A DNA stretch of 64,000 nucleotides from Xanthobacteraceae bacterium (lineage in GTDB: Bacteria > Pseudomonadota > Alphaproteobacteria > Rhizobiales > Xanthobacteraceae): NCBI GenBank assembly GCA_028290465.1, contig JAQGJU010000042.1:1-64000 (forward strand), given 5' to 3'. The stretch's first letter is position 1. Each line of letters opens with the position of its first letter. Below, one piece after another: positions 53,041 to 62,570 of the stretch. The notes under the pieces were generated by a model. The model was not told the DNA's origin and ran no database searches. It saw nothing but the letters and a program-made list of their open reading frames with translations. Both the position numbers and the translations under genes were made by a program.

Positions 53041-54128
53041 TGGAATCCCGTCTTCAACAATTGCTGCACTTGCGCGCGGTCCATGCCGCCAAGGCCGAGC
53101 GATTCCAGCGTACGCCCGGTGCGCATGAAATCCTGGCCGCACACCGCGCCGCCGATCGCCAGGAAGCCGCGCGAGACCGGCATCGCGACACCGGCCAGCG
53201 CGCCGACCGACACAAAGAACGACAAGCCGATGCGCAGATCCTCCAGCATATAGCGATGCTCGGTCAGCACGATGTGTTCGCGCCAGTCCCCCGAGTCCGT
53301 AAGCTTGTCGTGCGAGCCGCGGCCATACATCCATTCATCGCCGGACTTGGCGTAGTGGTCGGCCAGCGGGAAATGCGGCGCGCCATAGCCCAGCGCCTCG
53401 CGCACCGCGATGCGCTCGGCATCCAGCGCATCGGTGACGCGGCGGATCGCGGGCTGCGTCCCCTCTTTATGAATATCCCAGCGGTCGAAATGCTCGAGCG
53501 GCCCGGCATTCATGGTGATCAGCGGCGGATGGATGATCGGCCCGGCATTCATCAGCGCGCCGGACAGGGCATCGCCGCAGTCCTCGATGACACCCGGAAA
53601 CGCCCTTCCGATCACGGCCAGCGCATGGTCCTTGCGCATGAGCGGGAACACGCCGGTCGGCAGCCGCTTCGCCCGGATCGTGATGGCGGATTCGAACGGG
53701 CCATGCTTGCGGGTCAGCCACGGCAGCGTGCCGGTTTCAGCAAACGCCGCCTGCGCCGTATTCCCGGCGTCCCGCATGGCCTTGGCAAAGATCAGCGAAC
53801 CGAACGTGCCGGGCGGCAGATAGACCACCTGACCGTCGACAAGATGCGGCGCCAGCGCCTTGGCGATGTCGGGTTGCGCCGTCGCGGGCGCCGGACACAG
53901 GATCAGTTCGGCGCTCTTGACGGCCTCAGCCATATCGCTGGTGATCAGCGTGAGCTGTGCCTCGCGTGCGCCGGAAAAATCCTTGATGGTGATCTTGGCT
54001 CCAGCCGCGCGATGCGCGGCGACAGCGTCCCGGTCGCGCCGCCACAGCCGCGTATCGTGTCCGGCCAGCGCAAAATCGCCGGCCGCCGCGAATGAGCCAT
54101 TGCCGCCACCCAGCACCGCGATCCGCAT
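53037..54128 (-). CDS. NAD/NADP octopine/nopaline dehydrogenase-like protein
   Basis: A 363-residue protein with an N-terminal NAD(P)-binding GGGNGSFAAAGDFALAGHD and the C-terminal octopine dehydrogenase helical domain (about 180-345: ALSGALMNAGPIIHPPLITM and GAPHFPLADHY). Members reduce imines or keto groups in opine formation or similar chemistry. It sits between a CoA ligase and a 3-hydroxyacyl-CoA dehydrogenase and is coupled to both by overlapping start/stop codons. Its reaction in this pathway is unclear. Confidence 0.87.
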   Translation of the reverse strand: MRIAVLGGGNGSFAAAGDFALAGHDTRLWRRDRDAVAAHRAAGAKITIKDFSGAREAQLTLITSDMAEAVKSAELILCPAPATAQPDIAKALAPHLVDGQVVYLPPGTFGSLIFAKAMRDAGNTAQAAFAETGTLPWLTRKHGPFESAITIRAKRLPTGVFPLMRKDHALAVIGRAFPGVIEDCGDALSGALMNAGPIIHPPLITMNAGPLEHFDRWDIHKEGTQPAIRRVTDALDAERIAVREALGYGAPHFPLADHYAKSGDEWMYGRGSHDKLTDSGDWREHIVLTEHRYMLEDLRIGLSFFVSVGALAGVAMPVSRGFLAIGGAVCGQDFMRTGRTLESLGLGGMDRAQVQQLLKTGFQ

Positions 54129-55648
54129 CAATCCCCTGCCTTCTGCGTAACTTCCTTGAGCCGAAAATGCTGCACCTTGCCGAGCGCGTTGCGCGGCAGA
54201 GTGTCGACGAACACGATCTCGCGCGGCACCTTGAAGCGCGCGAGATTCTGGCCGAGATGCGCGATCAACGCCGCGGCCTCGACGGTGCGGCCTTGCCGGC
54301 ACACCACATAGGCGACCGGCACTTCCTGCCATTTCGGATCGGCGCGGCCGATGACGGCGCATTCGGCGACATCGGCGTGTTCGCCCAGCACGCGCTCGAC
54401 CTCGGCCGGATAGATGTTCTCGCCGCCGGAGATGATCATGTTCTTCTTGCGGTCGTGAATATAGAAATAGCCGTCGGCATCCCGCGTGCCGATGTCCCCG
54501 GTGTGATACCAGCCATCGCGTAGCGCCTCGGCCGTGGCCTGCGCGTTGCCCCAATATTCGAAGAATACGTTCGGACCGCGCACCGCGACTTCACCGGTGG
54601 TGCCGGCCGATACTTCAATGCCGTTGTCGTCGACGATGCGGGCTTCGCACATCAGGCCCGGCAGTCCGGTGGACTCCTTGCGCGACAGGTCGCCGCCAAA
54701 CCGGGTGTAGACGGCGATCGGACAGGTCTCGGTCGAGCCATAAACCTGCAGCACCGGCACGCCGCGTGCCTCCACCGCTTCGATCAACGGCACCGGCACG
54801 ATGGTCGAGCCGGTCGAGATCGCGCGCAGGCTGGACAAGTCCGTCGTCGCCCATAGCGGATGTGCGGCGACCGCCTGGATGGTGGCCGGCACCAGCACGG
54901 TCAGGGTCGGACGATCCTGCGCGATGGCCTTGAGTGTCGCGTCCGGCGCGAAGCGCGCGTGCAGCGTCACCGTCGCGCCGATATGCAGCGCCGGCGTGGT
55001 CTGGATATTGAGGCCGCCGACATGAAACAGCGGCAGCACGGTCAGCACATGATCGTCGCTGCGCATATCGTGCATGTGCTGGCTCATCACGCCGTTCCAC
55101 AGCAGCGCTTCCTGGCGCAGCACCGCGCCCTTCGGCCGGCCGGTGGTGCCGGATGTGTAGACCAGCAGCAGCGGGCTGTTCTCATCGACATGCGGATTGG
55201 CGCCGTCGCCGGAACCGGAAACGATCCATTCGTCGAACGTCGCCTCGGTGCCGGGCGTCGGGTCGAGATCGACCGCCCGCAGATCCGGCATCGCGTCCTT
55301 CAGCGGCGCCAGCACCGCGGCGAAATCACTCTCGACCACCAGCGCCTTTACGGACGCGTCGGTCAGGATGAACACCTGCTCGGGCACCGCGAGGCGCCAG
55401 TTCATCGGCACCAGCAGCGCGCCGAGCCGCGCGCAGGCATAGAGCAACACCAGATAGTCGGGATGATTGGCCGCCAGGATCGCCACCCGGTCGCCGCGCC
55501 CAACGCCGAGGCGCGACTTCAGCGCGCGCGCGGTCTGCGCGATGCGATCGGCCAATCCCGCATACGTCAACTCCCGCGTGGCAAAGCGCAGCGCGGTCTT
55601 GTCCGGCGTGAACGCGGCGTTGCGATCGATGAGGTCGGAGAGGTTCAT
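54128..55648 (-). CDS. acyl/aryl-CoA synthetase (AMP-forming)
   Basis: A 506-residue adenylate-forming enzyme activating a carboxylic acid to its CoA ester. P-loop LLLVYTSGTTGRPKGAVLRQ, hinge and A5 motifs QVYGSTETCPIAVY and YHTGDIGTRDADGYFYIHDR, and the late Lys in RNALGKVQHF are intact. Its stop codon shares one base with the next start. It is separated from the acyl-CoA dehydrogenase gene upstream by a 200-base repeat element. The substrate is probably an intermediate or a related aromatic acid; an additional ligase starts at 63801. Confidence 0.92.
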   Translation of the reverse strand: MNLSDLIDRNAAFTPDKTALRFATRELTYAGLADRIAQTARALKSRLGVGRGDRVAILAANHPDYLVLLYACARLGALLVPMNWRLAVPEQVFILTDASVKALVVESDFAAVLAPLKDAMPDLRAVDLDPTPGTEATFDEWIVSGSGDGANPHVDENSPLLLVYTSGTTGRPKGAVLRQEALLWNGVMSQHMHDMRSDDHVLTVLPLFHVGGLNIQTTPALHIGATVTLHARFAPDATLKAIAQDRPTLTVLVPATIQAVAAHPLWATTDLSSLRAISTGSTIVPVPLIEAVEARGVPVLQVYGSTETCPIAVYTRFGGDLSRKESTGLPGLMCEARIVDDNGIEVSAGTTGEVAVRGPNVFFEYWGNAQATAEALRDGWYHTGDIGTRDADGYFYIHDRKKNMIISGGENIYPAEVERVLGEHADVAECAVIGRADPKWQEVPVAYVVCRQGRTVEAAALIAHLGQNLARFKVPREIVFVDTLPRNALGKVQHFRLKEVTQKAGD

Positions 55649-55663
55649 GGCACGCTCTTAATC

Positions 55664-55827
55664 CCTCCCCTGAAAGGGGAGGGTGGATGCGAGCGTAGCG
55701 AGCAGCCGGGTGGGGTTATCTTTGTACATTCCTAATGCCCCCACCCGGTCCGCACGCAGCCAAGTGTACGCAGGCTGCGTAAACTTGCCTGCGATGCGGA
55801 CCACCCTCCCCCGCAAGCGGGGGAGGG
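55664..55827. repeat. composite palindromic element inside the aromatic-CoA cluster
   Basis: Flanked by CCTCCCC-TGAA-AGGGGAGG (left) and CCCTCCCCCGC-AAGC-GGGGGAGGG (right). Between them lie CCGGGTGGGG/CCCCACCCGG and GTCCGCA/TGCGGAC as nested pairs. It fills the gap between the CoA ligase and acyl-CoA dehydrogenase genes and looks like a mobile intergenic repeat of this group. Confidence 0.78.
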
Positions 55828-55850
55828 ATAAGCAAGCACCATCCTCGTCA

Positions 55851-57122
55851 TCACTCATCCTTCTCGCCGGGCTCGTACAGCGCCTCGCGGCCGATGCGGT
55901 CGACGCAGATTTCGGCGGTCCAGGGCAGCATCAGCGAGCCGCAGCGGCTGTCGCGATAGATCCGTTCCAGCGGCAGACTCTTCAGCATCGCCTGCCCGCC
56001 GCAGGTGCGGATCGCCTTCACGGCGATGGCGTTGGCGTTTTCCATCACGGTGTTCTGCGCGGCGTAAGCTCGGATCACCTGCTCTTGCGTCGGATTGGCG
56101 TGGGCTTCAGAGATCGCCTGGAACCACAGCGCCTTGGTCTGCTCCAGCATGATGCGCATCTCGGCGACCGCGATCTGCTTGGTCGGAAACATCCGCCGCT
56201 TGACCGGCGGCATGCCGGGCACTTCGCCGCGCAGATAAGAGACTGTGAAATCATAGGCTGCCTGGGCGAGGCCCATGTAAGTGGGCGACAGCGTCAGGAA
56301 CATATGCGGCCAGCGCGACGCCGCCTGAAAATACACGCCATGCGGCATCAGCATGGAGTCTTCCGGCACGAACACGTCCTTGAACAGCAGCGTGCGCGAC
56401 ACGGTGCCGCGCATGCCGAGCGGGTCCCAGTCGCCTACCACCGACACGCCCTCGGCATCGGCCGGCAAAGCCAGATACAGCGTGTTGCGGCGGCTGGCCT
56501 TCTCGCCTTCGGCGCGCTCGGTGCACAGCACGCCGTAATAATCGGCCGAGCCCGACAGAGACGCAAAGATCTTCTTGCCGTTGACGATGAAGCCGCCATC
56601 GACGGGCTTGGCCTCGGTGCCGAACGCAGCGCCGCCGGCCGCCGCCGCGCCGCCTTCGGAGAATGGCTGCGCATAGACCGCGCCGGTCTCGATGATGCGC
56701 CGGTAGTGCGTCTTGCGGCGCGCGATGTGCAAGGCGCGATCCTCCGCCGACATCTCAAGATCGTCTGACAGCGGTCCGGACCATAGCGTCGAACACACAT
56801 GCATGTTCCACGACAGCGCGGTCGCGCCGCAGAACCGGCCGAGTTCAGCCGCCGCGAGGCAATAAGTCTGGAAGTCGGCGCCGGTACCGCCGTCTTCTTT
56901 CGGGATGCAGATCGACAGCAGGCCTTCCGGGTGCATGTCGCGGAAATTGTCGATCGGGAACGTCGCCTCACGGTCGTGCTTGGCGGCGCGCGGCGCCAGC
57001 ACGCGGCGGCCGAAGCGCCGGGCCTTGGCGATCAGTTCGGCCTGCGCCTCGGTGAGGCGGAACGCATCCGGCGCGAAGATCGGTGCGTCGCTGTCATGGG
57101 TGTCGAGGACGGCATCGTTCAT
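55851..57122 (-). CDS. acyl-CoA dehydrogenase
   Basis: A 423-residue FAD enzyme introducing a double bond next to a CoA thioester. ISICIPKEDGGTGADFQTYC, FVNGKKIFASLSG-type substrate loop (IVNGKKIFASLSGSADYYGV) and the C-terminal helical bundle are visible. ATG 57122 has GAGGAAG 12 bases upstream. It is located between the repeat element and an alpha/beta hydrolase, in the minus arm of the aromatic-CoA cluster. A second, distantly related paralogue lies at 62571 in the plus arm. Confidence 0.91.
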   Translation of the reverse strand: MNDAVLDTHDSDAPIFAPDAFRLTEAQAELIAKARRFGRRVLAPRAAKHDREATFPIDNFRDMHPEGLLSICIPKEDGGTGADFQTYCLAAAELGRFCGATALSWNMHVCSTLWSGPLSDDLEMSAEDRALHIARRKTHYRRIIETGAVYAQPFSEGGAAAAGGAAFGTEAKPVDGGFIVNGKKIFASLSGSADYYGVLCTERAEGEKASRRNTLYLALPADAEGVSVVGDWDPLGMRGTVSRTLLFKDVFVPEDSMLMPHGVYFQAASRWPHMFLTLSPTYMGLAQAAYDFTVSYLRGEVPGMPPVKRRMFPTKQIAVAEMRIMLEQTKALWFQAISEAHANPTQEQVIRAYAAQNTVMENANAIAVKAIRTCGGQAMLKSLPLERIYRDSRCGSLMLPWTAEICVDRIGREALYEPGEKDE

Positions 57123-57137
57123 CGGCGGCAATCTTCC

Positions 57138-57896
57138 TCAAATGTGAGCGTCACGCAGAAAATCGAAAATCGCTTGGTCATAGGCGCTTGGCGCTTCCAG
57201 ATTCGGCATATGGCCGAGGCCGGGCAACAGAACATATGTCGCGCCGGGGATCTTGCCGGCCATGCGCTCCATCATCGCAGGCGGCGCATTGTTGTCGAGG
57301 CTACCGACGAGACACAGCACCGGCACGCCGATCTGGCCCAGATTGGCGCGTTCGTCGAAGCCGACGAGGCACTGTACCGCGGCCCGGTAGGTCCGCGGCG
57401 AAATCGCGCCCATCACGTCGATCATCAGCGCCCGGTTGGCCGGATCGGCATCCGGGCCCATCAATTGGACGGCGATGTCCGGGGCCATGTCGGCCATGGT
57501 CCGGCCCTCGTCCAGCGGACCGAGTCGGGCCGCGACGAAGGCTTTCTGGAAATCGCCGCTCGGATTGCCGAAGGCAGGGCTGGTGCCGGACAGCACGGCA
57601 GCGCGATAACCGGTCGGCCGTCGGCGCAGGCAACTTTGCGCGATCATGCCGCCGAGCGAATGGCCGATGATCACCGGACACTCCAGGCCGAGCCGGTCTA
57701 CCGACTGTTCGACATCTTCGGCCAGCATGTCGAACGTCATCGTGTCGACCGGCGGCCGCGCGCCGTAGCCGGGCAGATCGAGCGCCACCGGCCGGTAGCC
57801 GGCCTTCTCGAAACTTTCGACCTGCGGGTCCCACAGCTTCGCCGCGCCGCCGATGCCTTGCAGGAAGACGACCGGAACCGCAGCCGGGCCGCTCAT
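57138..57896 (-). CDS. alpha/beta hydrolase (PcaD/esterase-like)
   Basis: A 252-residue hydrolase with [18 protein letters not shown] at the N-terminus, nucleophile elbow [15 protein letters not shown], acid in [10 protein letters not shown] and final His in [13 protein letters not shown]. It resembles beta-ketoadipate enol-lactone hydrolases and CoA-ester-cleaving relatives. The start overlaps the stop of the two-domain flavoenzyme (ATGA). It may open a ring or release a product thioester. Confidence 0.9.
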   Translation of the reverse strand: MSGPAAVPVVFLQGIGGAAKLWDPQVESFEKAGYRPVALDLPGYGARPPVDTMTFDMLAEDVEQSVDRLGLECPVIIGHSLGGMIAQSCLRRRPTGYRAAVLSGTSPAFGNPSGDFQKAFVAARLGPLDEGRTMADMAPDIAVQLMGPDADPANRALMIDVMGAISPRTYRAAVQCLVGFDERANLGQIGVPVLCLVGSLDNNAPPAMMERMAGKIPGATYVLLPGLGHMPNLEAPSAYDQAIFDFLRDAHI

Positions 57897-60238
57897 TCGG
57901 CGGCCTGTTTCCAGGTGGTAGCGTGCGGCTTCGGTTTGGCCTTGCGGCGCAGATCCATCGCGTCGGTACGCTCGCGCGGACTGTTGCGGCAGACCTGGTC
58001 CTGGCCGGGCTTGTACTGCGGCGGACAGGCGATGTCGGCGCCATACCAGGCCGCCGCCTTCAGGGTGAATGACGGATCGACCAGATGCGGCCGCGCCAGC
58101 GCGACGAGATCGGCGCGGCCCGCCGCCACGATGGTGTTGATCTGGTCGGCGCTGGTGATGTTGCCGACGCACATCGTGGCGAGGCCAGCCTCGTTGCGGA
58201 TCTGGTCGGAGAACGGCGTCTGGAACATGCGGCCGTAGATCGGCGCCGAGTCGACCACGGTCTGGCCGGTCGACACATCGATCATGTCGACGCCGGCGTC
58301 CTTGAACATCCGGGCGATCTCGACCGAGTCTTCGCCGGTGATGCCGCCATCGACCCAGTCGGTCGCCGAGATGCGCACCGACATCGGCTTATGGTCCGGC
58401 CACGCGGCGCGCATCGTCCGGAATACCTCGAGCGGGAAGCGCAGCCGGTTCTCCAGCGCGCCGCCGTATTCGTCGGCGCGGTGATTGGTCAGCGGCGAGA
58501 TGAAGCTCGCCAGCAGATAGCCGTGCGCGGCGTGCAGTTCGAGCATGTCGAAGCCGGCGCGGTCGCCGCGCTGCGTCGCCTGCACGAAATCCGCCACCAC
58601 CCGGTCCATGTCGGCGCGGGTTGCCTCGGCCGGCACGCGGCTGTGCGGATAATACGGAATCGGCGATGCCGACAGGATCGGCCAGCCGCCATCCGGCAGC
58701 GGCTGGTCCATGCCTTCCCACATCAACCTAGTGCCGCCCTTGCGGCCGGCGTGGCCGAGCTGCAGGCAGAACTTCACCGCCGAATTGGCATGGGCGAAAT
58801 CGACGATGCGCTTCCAGGCGGCTTCCTGCGCATCCGTATACATGCCGGCGCAGCCCGGCGTGATGCGGGCTTCCTTCGACACCACCACCATTTCGGTAAA
58901 CATCAGGCCGGCGCCGCCGATGGCGCGCGCACCATAATGCACGGTGTGCCAATCGTTCGGCATGCCGTCGTCATGCGCCGAATATTGGCACATCGGCGAT
59001 ACCACAACACGGTTGGGAATCGTCAGGCCGCGCAATCGCAGCGGCTGGAACATCGGCGCGTTGGGCTTGTCGACATTCACGTCGAAACCGTTGCGGCGCA
59101 TGTCCTGCGCGATCACTTGGTCGAGTTCGGCGACGAATTCCGGCGCCCGCAGCGCGAGGTTGTCGTAGGTGATCGCCTTGGAACGGGTCATCAGGCCGAA
59201 CGCGAAGCGGGTCGGCTCCATGTCCCAGAAGCGTTTGACGTGCTCGAACCAGACCAGCGACACATCGGCCGAGTGCTGGGTCTTCTCGACTTCCTCGCGC
59301 CGGTGCGTCTCGTAATGCGCCAGCGCCGCCTTCACATCGCTGCCGCCTTTGGCGCGGAACGAACGGAACAGCGCGATGGCGTCTTCCATCGCCAGCTTGG
59401 TGCCGGACCCGATCGAGAAATGCGCGGTCGCCTTGGCGTCGCCGATAATCACCGTGTTGCCATGGGTCCAGTGCTCGCAGCGGATGGTCGGAAAATTCCG
59501 CCATAGCGAGCGGTTGGCGATCAGTCTGTGGCCCTGAAGTTCCTCGGCGAAAACGGTTTCGAGAAACCGCGCGGATTCGTCCTCGTTCATCTTGTCGAGG
59601 CCGGCGCGCGCGAAGGTCTCGGGATCGGTTTCCATCACCAGAGTCGAGCGGCCGACCTCGTACTGATAACAATGCGCGATGAAGATGCCGTACTCGGTTT
59701 CCTTGAAGAAGAATGTGAAGGCGTCGAACGGCCGGGTCGAACCCATCCAGGAGAACTTGTTCGGCCGCAGCTCGACGCTCGGCTTGAAGGTGTCGGCAAA
59801 CGCCTCGCGCACCCGCGAATTGATGCCGTCGGCCGCCACCACCAGGTCGGCGCCCTGAATCAGCGCATCGAGATCGGTCACATCGGTCTGGAACTGGAGG
59901 TCGACGCCGAGCGAACGCGCGCGGGCCTGCAGTAGTTGCAGCAGCGTGGTGCGCGAACAACCGCAGAAGCCGTTGCCGCCGATCCGGTGCACCGTATCCT
60001 TGAAGTGGATCTCGATATCGTCCCAGTAGGCGAAGTGATCCGTGATGGCGCGAAAGCTTTCGCGGTCGTACGTCTCGAAGGCCTTTAGGGTCTCGTCGGA
60101 GAACACCACGCCGAAGCCGAAGGTGTCGTCGGCGCGGTTGCGCTCGAACACGGTGATGTCGGTGTCGGGCCACGACTTCTTCATCAGGATCGCGAAATAC
60201 AGCCCGGCCGGGCCGCCACCGAGGATGTGGACTTTCAT
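57893..60238 (-). CDS. bifunctional aryl-CoA monooxygenase/Old Yellow Enzyme (2-aminobenzoyl-CoA or salicylyl-CoA type)
   Basis: A 781-residue two-domain flavoprotein. The N-terminal half (1-380) is an FAD aromatic hydroxylase with [31 protein letters not shown] and [14 protein letters not shown]. The C-terminal half (400-765) is an Old Yellow Enzyme with [33 protein letters not shown] and [20 protein letters not shown]. This fusion is the hallmark of 2-aminobenzoyl-CoA monooxygenase/reductase, which hydroxylates and reduces the ring, and of salicylyl-CoA 5-hydroxylases. The start is ATG 60238 ([10 protein letters not shown]). It is the first gene of the minus arm, transcribed from the operator region at 60323-60378. 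Confidence 0.9.
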   Translation of the reverse strand: MKVHILGGGPAGLYFAILMKKSWPDTDITVFERNRADDTFGFGVVFSDETLKAFETYDRESFRAITDHFAYWDDIEIHFKDTVHRIGGNGFCGCSRTTLLQLLQARARSLGVDLQFQTDVTDLDALIQGADLVVAADGINSRVREAFADTFKPSVELRPNKFSWMGSTRPFDAFTFFFKETEYGIFIAHCYQYEVGRSTLVMETDPETFARAGLDKMNEDESARFLETVFAEELQGHRLIANRSLWRNFPTIRCEHWTHGNTVIIGDAKATAHFSIGSGTKLAMEDAIALFRSFRAKGGSDVKAALAHYETHRREEVEKTQHSADVSLVWFEHVKRFWDMEPTRFAFGLMTRSKAITYDNLALRAPEFVAELDQVIAQDMRRNGFDVNVDKPNAPMFQPLRLRGLTIPNRVVVSPMCQYSAHDDGMPNDWHTVHYGARAIGGAGLMFTEMVVVSKEARITPGCAGMYTDAQEAAWKRIVDFAHANSAVKFCLQLGHAGRKGGTRLMWEGMDQPLPDGGWPILSASPIPYYPHSRVPAEATRADMDRVVADFVQATQRGDRAGFDMLELHAAHGYLLASFISPLTNHRADEYGGALENRLRFPLEVFRTMRAAWPDHKPMSVRISATDWVDGGITGEDSVEIARMFKDAGVDMIDVSTGQTVVDSAPIYGRMFQTPFSDQIRNEAGLATMCVGNITSADQINTIVAAGRADLVALARPHLVDPSFTLKAAAWYGADIACPPQYKPGQDQVCRNSPRERTDAMDLRRKAKPKPHATTWKQAAE

Positions 60239-60322
60239 GCGAACCTCCGGATGCGGCGAAGCTTCGACCGCATAGCCAGCCGAGACGCGATTATGCCCGC
60301 CCGGCGCCAAAGCCACGATTAG

Positions 60323-60334
60323 TTTAAGCTTAAA
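60323..60334. promoter_or_regulatory. palindrome 1 in the divergent aromatic-CoA promoter
   Basis: Perfect 12-base palindrome TTTAAGCTTAAA, followed by AATAATTTT. It lies 84 bases upstream of the flavoenzyme gene in an AT-rich island of otherwise GC-rich DNA. A MarR binding site is likely. Confidence 0.6.
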
Positions 60335-60357
60335 ATAATTTTCCGGCAACACCGTTG

Positions 60358-60378
60358 AAGCCTATAAATTTTAGGCTT
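60358..60378. promoter_or_regulatory. palindrome 2, MarR operator candidate
   Basis: AAGCCTA-N7-TAGGCTT, 21 bases, sharing GCTTAAA with palindrome 1 in its right arm. It is 58 bases from the SDR start, suiting repression of both divergent arms by the MarR protein encoded at 61226. Confidence 0.65.
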
Positions 60379-60435
60379 AAAGTATTTTTTCGCTGCGCTG
60401 TCTGCCTGTTTGCGCGGCGCGTAAGAGGCCAAAAT

Positions 60436-61224
60436 ATGCCAGCGCCAGCCGGCCCCCTCGCAGGTCGTAGTCTCGCAGGAAGACATGCGCTCGTCACCGG
60501 CGGCGGACGCGGCATCGGCCGCGCCGTGGCGGAGGCGCTGTCGGGTGCGGGCGCCAGAGTTACCGTGGCCGGCCGCACCGAGGCGCCGCTGCGCGACGCC
60601 GTCGCGCAGCAGCACGCCGCCGGATATTTCATCGCCGACGTCACCGATGCGCAAGCCCTTAATGCGGGCATCCAGCAGGCGGTCGCCGAGCGCGGGCCGA
60701 TCGATATTCTGGTGGCGAACGCGGGCGGCGCCGAGAGCGCGCCATTCGCCAAGACCGACGCAGAGCAGTTCCGCCGCATGATCGACCTCAATCTGATGAG
60801 CGTGGTGCACGCCACGCAAGCGGTGCTCGGCGGCATGACGGCCGGCGGCTTCGGCCGCATCGTCGCCATCGCATCGACGGCCGGCCTGAAGGGCTATGCT
60901 TATGTGTCGGCCTACAGCGCCGCCAAGCACGCCGTCGTCGGGCTGGTGCGTTCGCTCGCTTTGGAGACGGCCAAGAAGGGCGTCACCGTCAACGCCGTAT
61001 GTCCGGGGTTCACCGACACCGATCTCATTCGCGACAGCGTGGCGAAAATCGTCGCCCAGACCGGCCGTACGGCGGAAGCCGCGACCGAAGAACTCGCCCG
61101 CGTCAATCCGATGGGCCGGCTGATCCGGCCCGAGGAAGTCGCCGCGGCCGTGCTGTATCTGTGTTCGCCCGGCGCCGATTCCGTCACCGGCACGACGCTC
61201 ACGATCGCGGGCGGGGAGGTCTGA
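60436..61224 (+). CDS. short-chain dehydrogenase/reductase
   Basis: A 262-residue classical SDR: cofactor motif VTGGGRGIGRAVAEAL, NAGGAES, catalytic Ser in AIASTAGLKG, and YSAAKHA with Tyr/Lys. ATG 60436 follows AAGAGG. It probably oxidises or reduces a hydroxy/oxo group on the CoA-bound ring or a beta-oxidation intermediate. It is first gene of the plus arm, one base ahead of MarR. Confidence 0.9.
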   Translation: MPAPAGPLAGRSLAGRHALVTGGGRGIGRAVAEALSGAGARVTVAGRTEAPLRDAVAQQHAAGYFIADVTDAQALNAGIQQAVAERGPIDILVANAGGAESAPFAKTDAEQFRRMIDLNLMSVVHATQAVLGGMTAGGFGRIVAIASTAGLKGYAYVSAYSAAKHAVVGLVRSLALETAKKGVTVNAVCPGFTDTDLIRDSVAKIVAQTGRTAEAATEELARVNPMGRLIRPEEVAAAVLYLCSPGADSVTGTTLTIAGGEV

Positions 61225-61225
61225 C

Positions 61226-61738
61226 ATGGAAGACATCGGCCCGCCGCTCGACGCCGAGACCAAAGTCACCGAGCGTCCGCACGACCACAAGGACGAGTTG
61301 CGGCTGTGGCTGCGGCTGTTCACCACCAAGACGGTGATCGAAAGCGAAATTCGCCGCCGGCTGCGCGACCGCTTCGACACGACGTTGCCCCGCTTCGACC
61401 TGATGGCGCAGCTCGACAAGTCGCCGAGCGGCATGACGCTCGGCGAACTCTCGCAGCGGCTGATGGTGTCGAACGGCAACATTACAGGCCTCGTCGACCG
61501 GCTGGTCGTGCAGGGCTTGGTCGACCGGCGCGCGGCCCCAAATGACCGCCGCTCGCAGCTCGTGACGCTGACCGCCGAGGGCCGCCGCACGTTCCGGGCG
61601 ATGGCCAGCGCGCATGAGGACTGGGTGGCGGATATTTTCGCCGACCTGTCCGCGGCCGAGCTGGAAACGCTGATGCGGCTGCTCGCCAAGGCCAAGGCCT
61701 CGGCCCACAAATCGATGAACACAGGGACGGATAAATGA
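61226..61738 (+). CDS. MarR-family regulator of the aromatic-CoA cluster
   Basis: A 170-residue winged-helix protein. Its HTH is [20 protein letters not shown], its recognition helix continues [20 protein letters not shown], with C-terminal dimerisation helices. It is inside the operon it is expected to control, coupled by ATGA to the enoyl-CoA hydratase gene. MarR repressors of aromatic degradation often respond to the aryl-CoA thioester, which fits here. Confidence 0.92.
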   Translation: MEDIGPPLDAETKVTERPHDHKDELRLWLRLFTTKTVIESEIRRRLRDRFDTTLPRFDLMAQLDKSPSGMTLGELSQRLMVSNGNITGLVDRLVVQGLVDRRAAPNDRRSQLVTLTAEGRRTFRAMASAHEDWVADIFADLSAAELETLMRLLAKAKASAHKSMNTGTDK

Positions 61739-62568
61739 GCGCCGCCAATCCGGTCACGCTGCCGCTGTCCGGCTACACGGCCCGCCACGTCGGGTTCGCG
61801 GTCGCCGGCAAAGTCGCAACCGTGACGCTGAACCGGCCGGAACGCAAGAATCCGCTGACCTTCGACAGCTATGCGGAGCTCACCGACATCTTCCGCGCCG
61901 CCGTGAAGGACAAGGACGTCAAGGCGTTCGTCGTAACGGGCGCCGGCGGCAATTTCTCGTCGGGCGGCGACGTGCACGAGATCATCGGCCCGCTGGTCGC
62001 GATGGGCACCACGGCGCTGCTCGAATTCACCCACATGACCGGCGATCTGGTGAAGGCGATGCGCGGCTGTCCGCAGCCGATCGTCGCCGCCATTGACGGC
62101 GTCTGTGCCGGAGCGGGCGCCATCATGGCGATGTCGTCGGACATTCGCATCGGCACGGCGAAATCCAAAGTTGCGTTCCTGTTCAACCGCGTCGGTCTCG
62201 CCGGCTGCGACATGGGCGCCTGCGCCATCCTGCCGCGCATCATCGGTCAGGGCCGCGCCGCCGAACTGCTGTTCACCGGCCGCCCGATGGGCGGCGAGGA
62301 AGCCGAGCGCTGGGGCTTCTTCAACCGGCTGACCGCATCCGACACCGTGCTGGCCGACGCGCAGACGCTCGCGGCCGAACTCGCCGACGGGCCGACGTTC
62401 GCCAACAGCATGACCAAGCGCATGCTGGAAATGGAATGGGCGATGTCGGTCGAGAGCGCGATCGAGGCCGAAGCGGTCGCGCAGGCGCTGTGCATGAAGA
62501 CCGAGGATTTCGCGAGAGCCTATCGGGCGTTTGCCGACAAGCGCAAACCGGTATTCGAGGGGGATTGA
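61735..62568 (+). CDS. enoyl-CoA hydratase/isomerase family protein
   Basis: A 277-residue crotonase-fold enzyme. [20 protein letters not shown] carries the oxyanion-hole glycine region, and [20 protein letters not shown] the second oxyanion segment. It likely hydrates the unsaturated CoA intermediate or catalyses hydrolytic ring cleavage. The start overlaps MarR by four bases; the next start lies two bases after the stop. Confidence 0.9.
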   Translation: MSAANPVTLPLSGYTARHVGFAVAGKVATVTLNRPERKNPLTFDSYAELTDIFRAAVKDKDVKAFVVTGAGGNFSSGGDVHEIIGPLVAMGTTALLEFTHMTGDLVKAMRGCPQPIVAAIDGVCAGAGAIMAMSSDIRIGTAKSKVAFLFNRVGLAGCDMGACAILPRIIGQGRAAELLFTGRPMGGEEAERWGFFNRLTASDTVLADAQTLAAELADGPTFANSMTKRMLEMEWAMSVESAIEAEAVAQALCMKTEDFARAYRAFADKRKPVFEGD

Positions 62569-62570
62569 GC

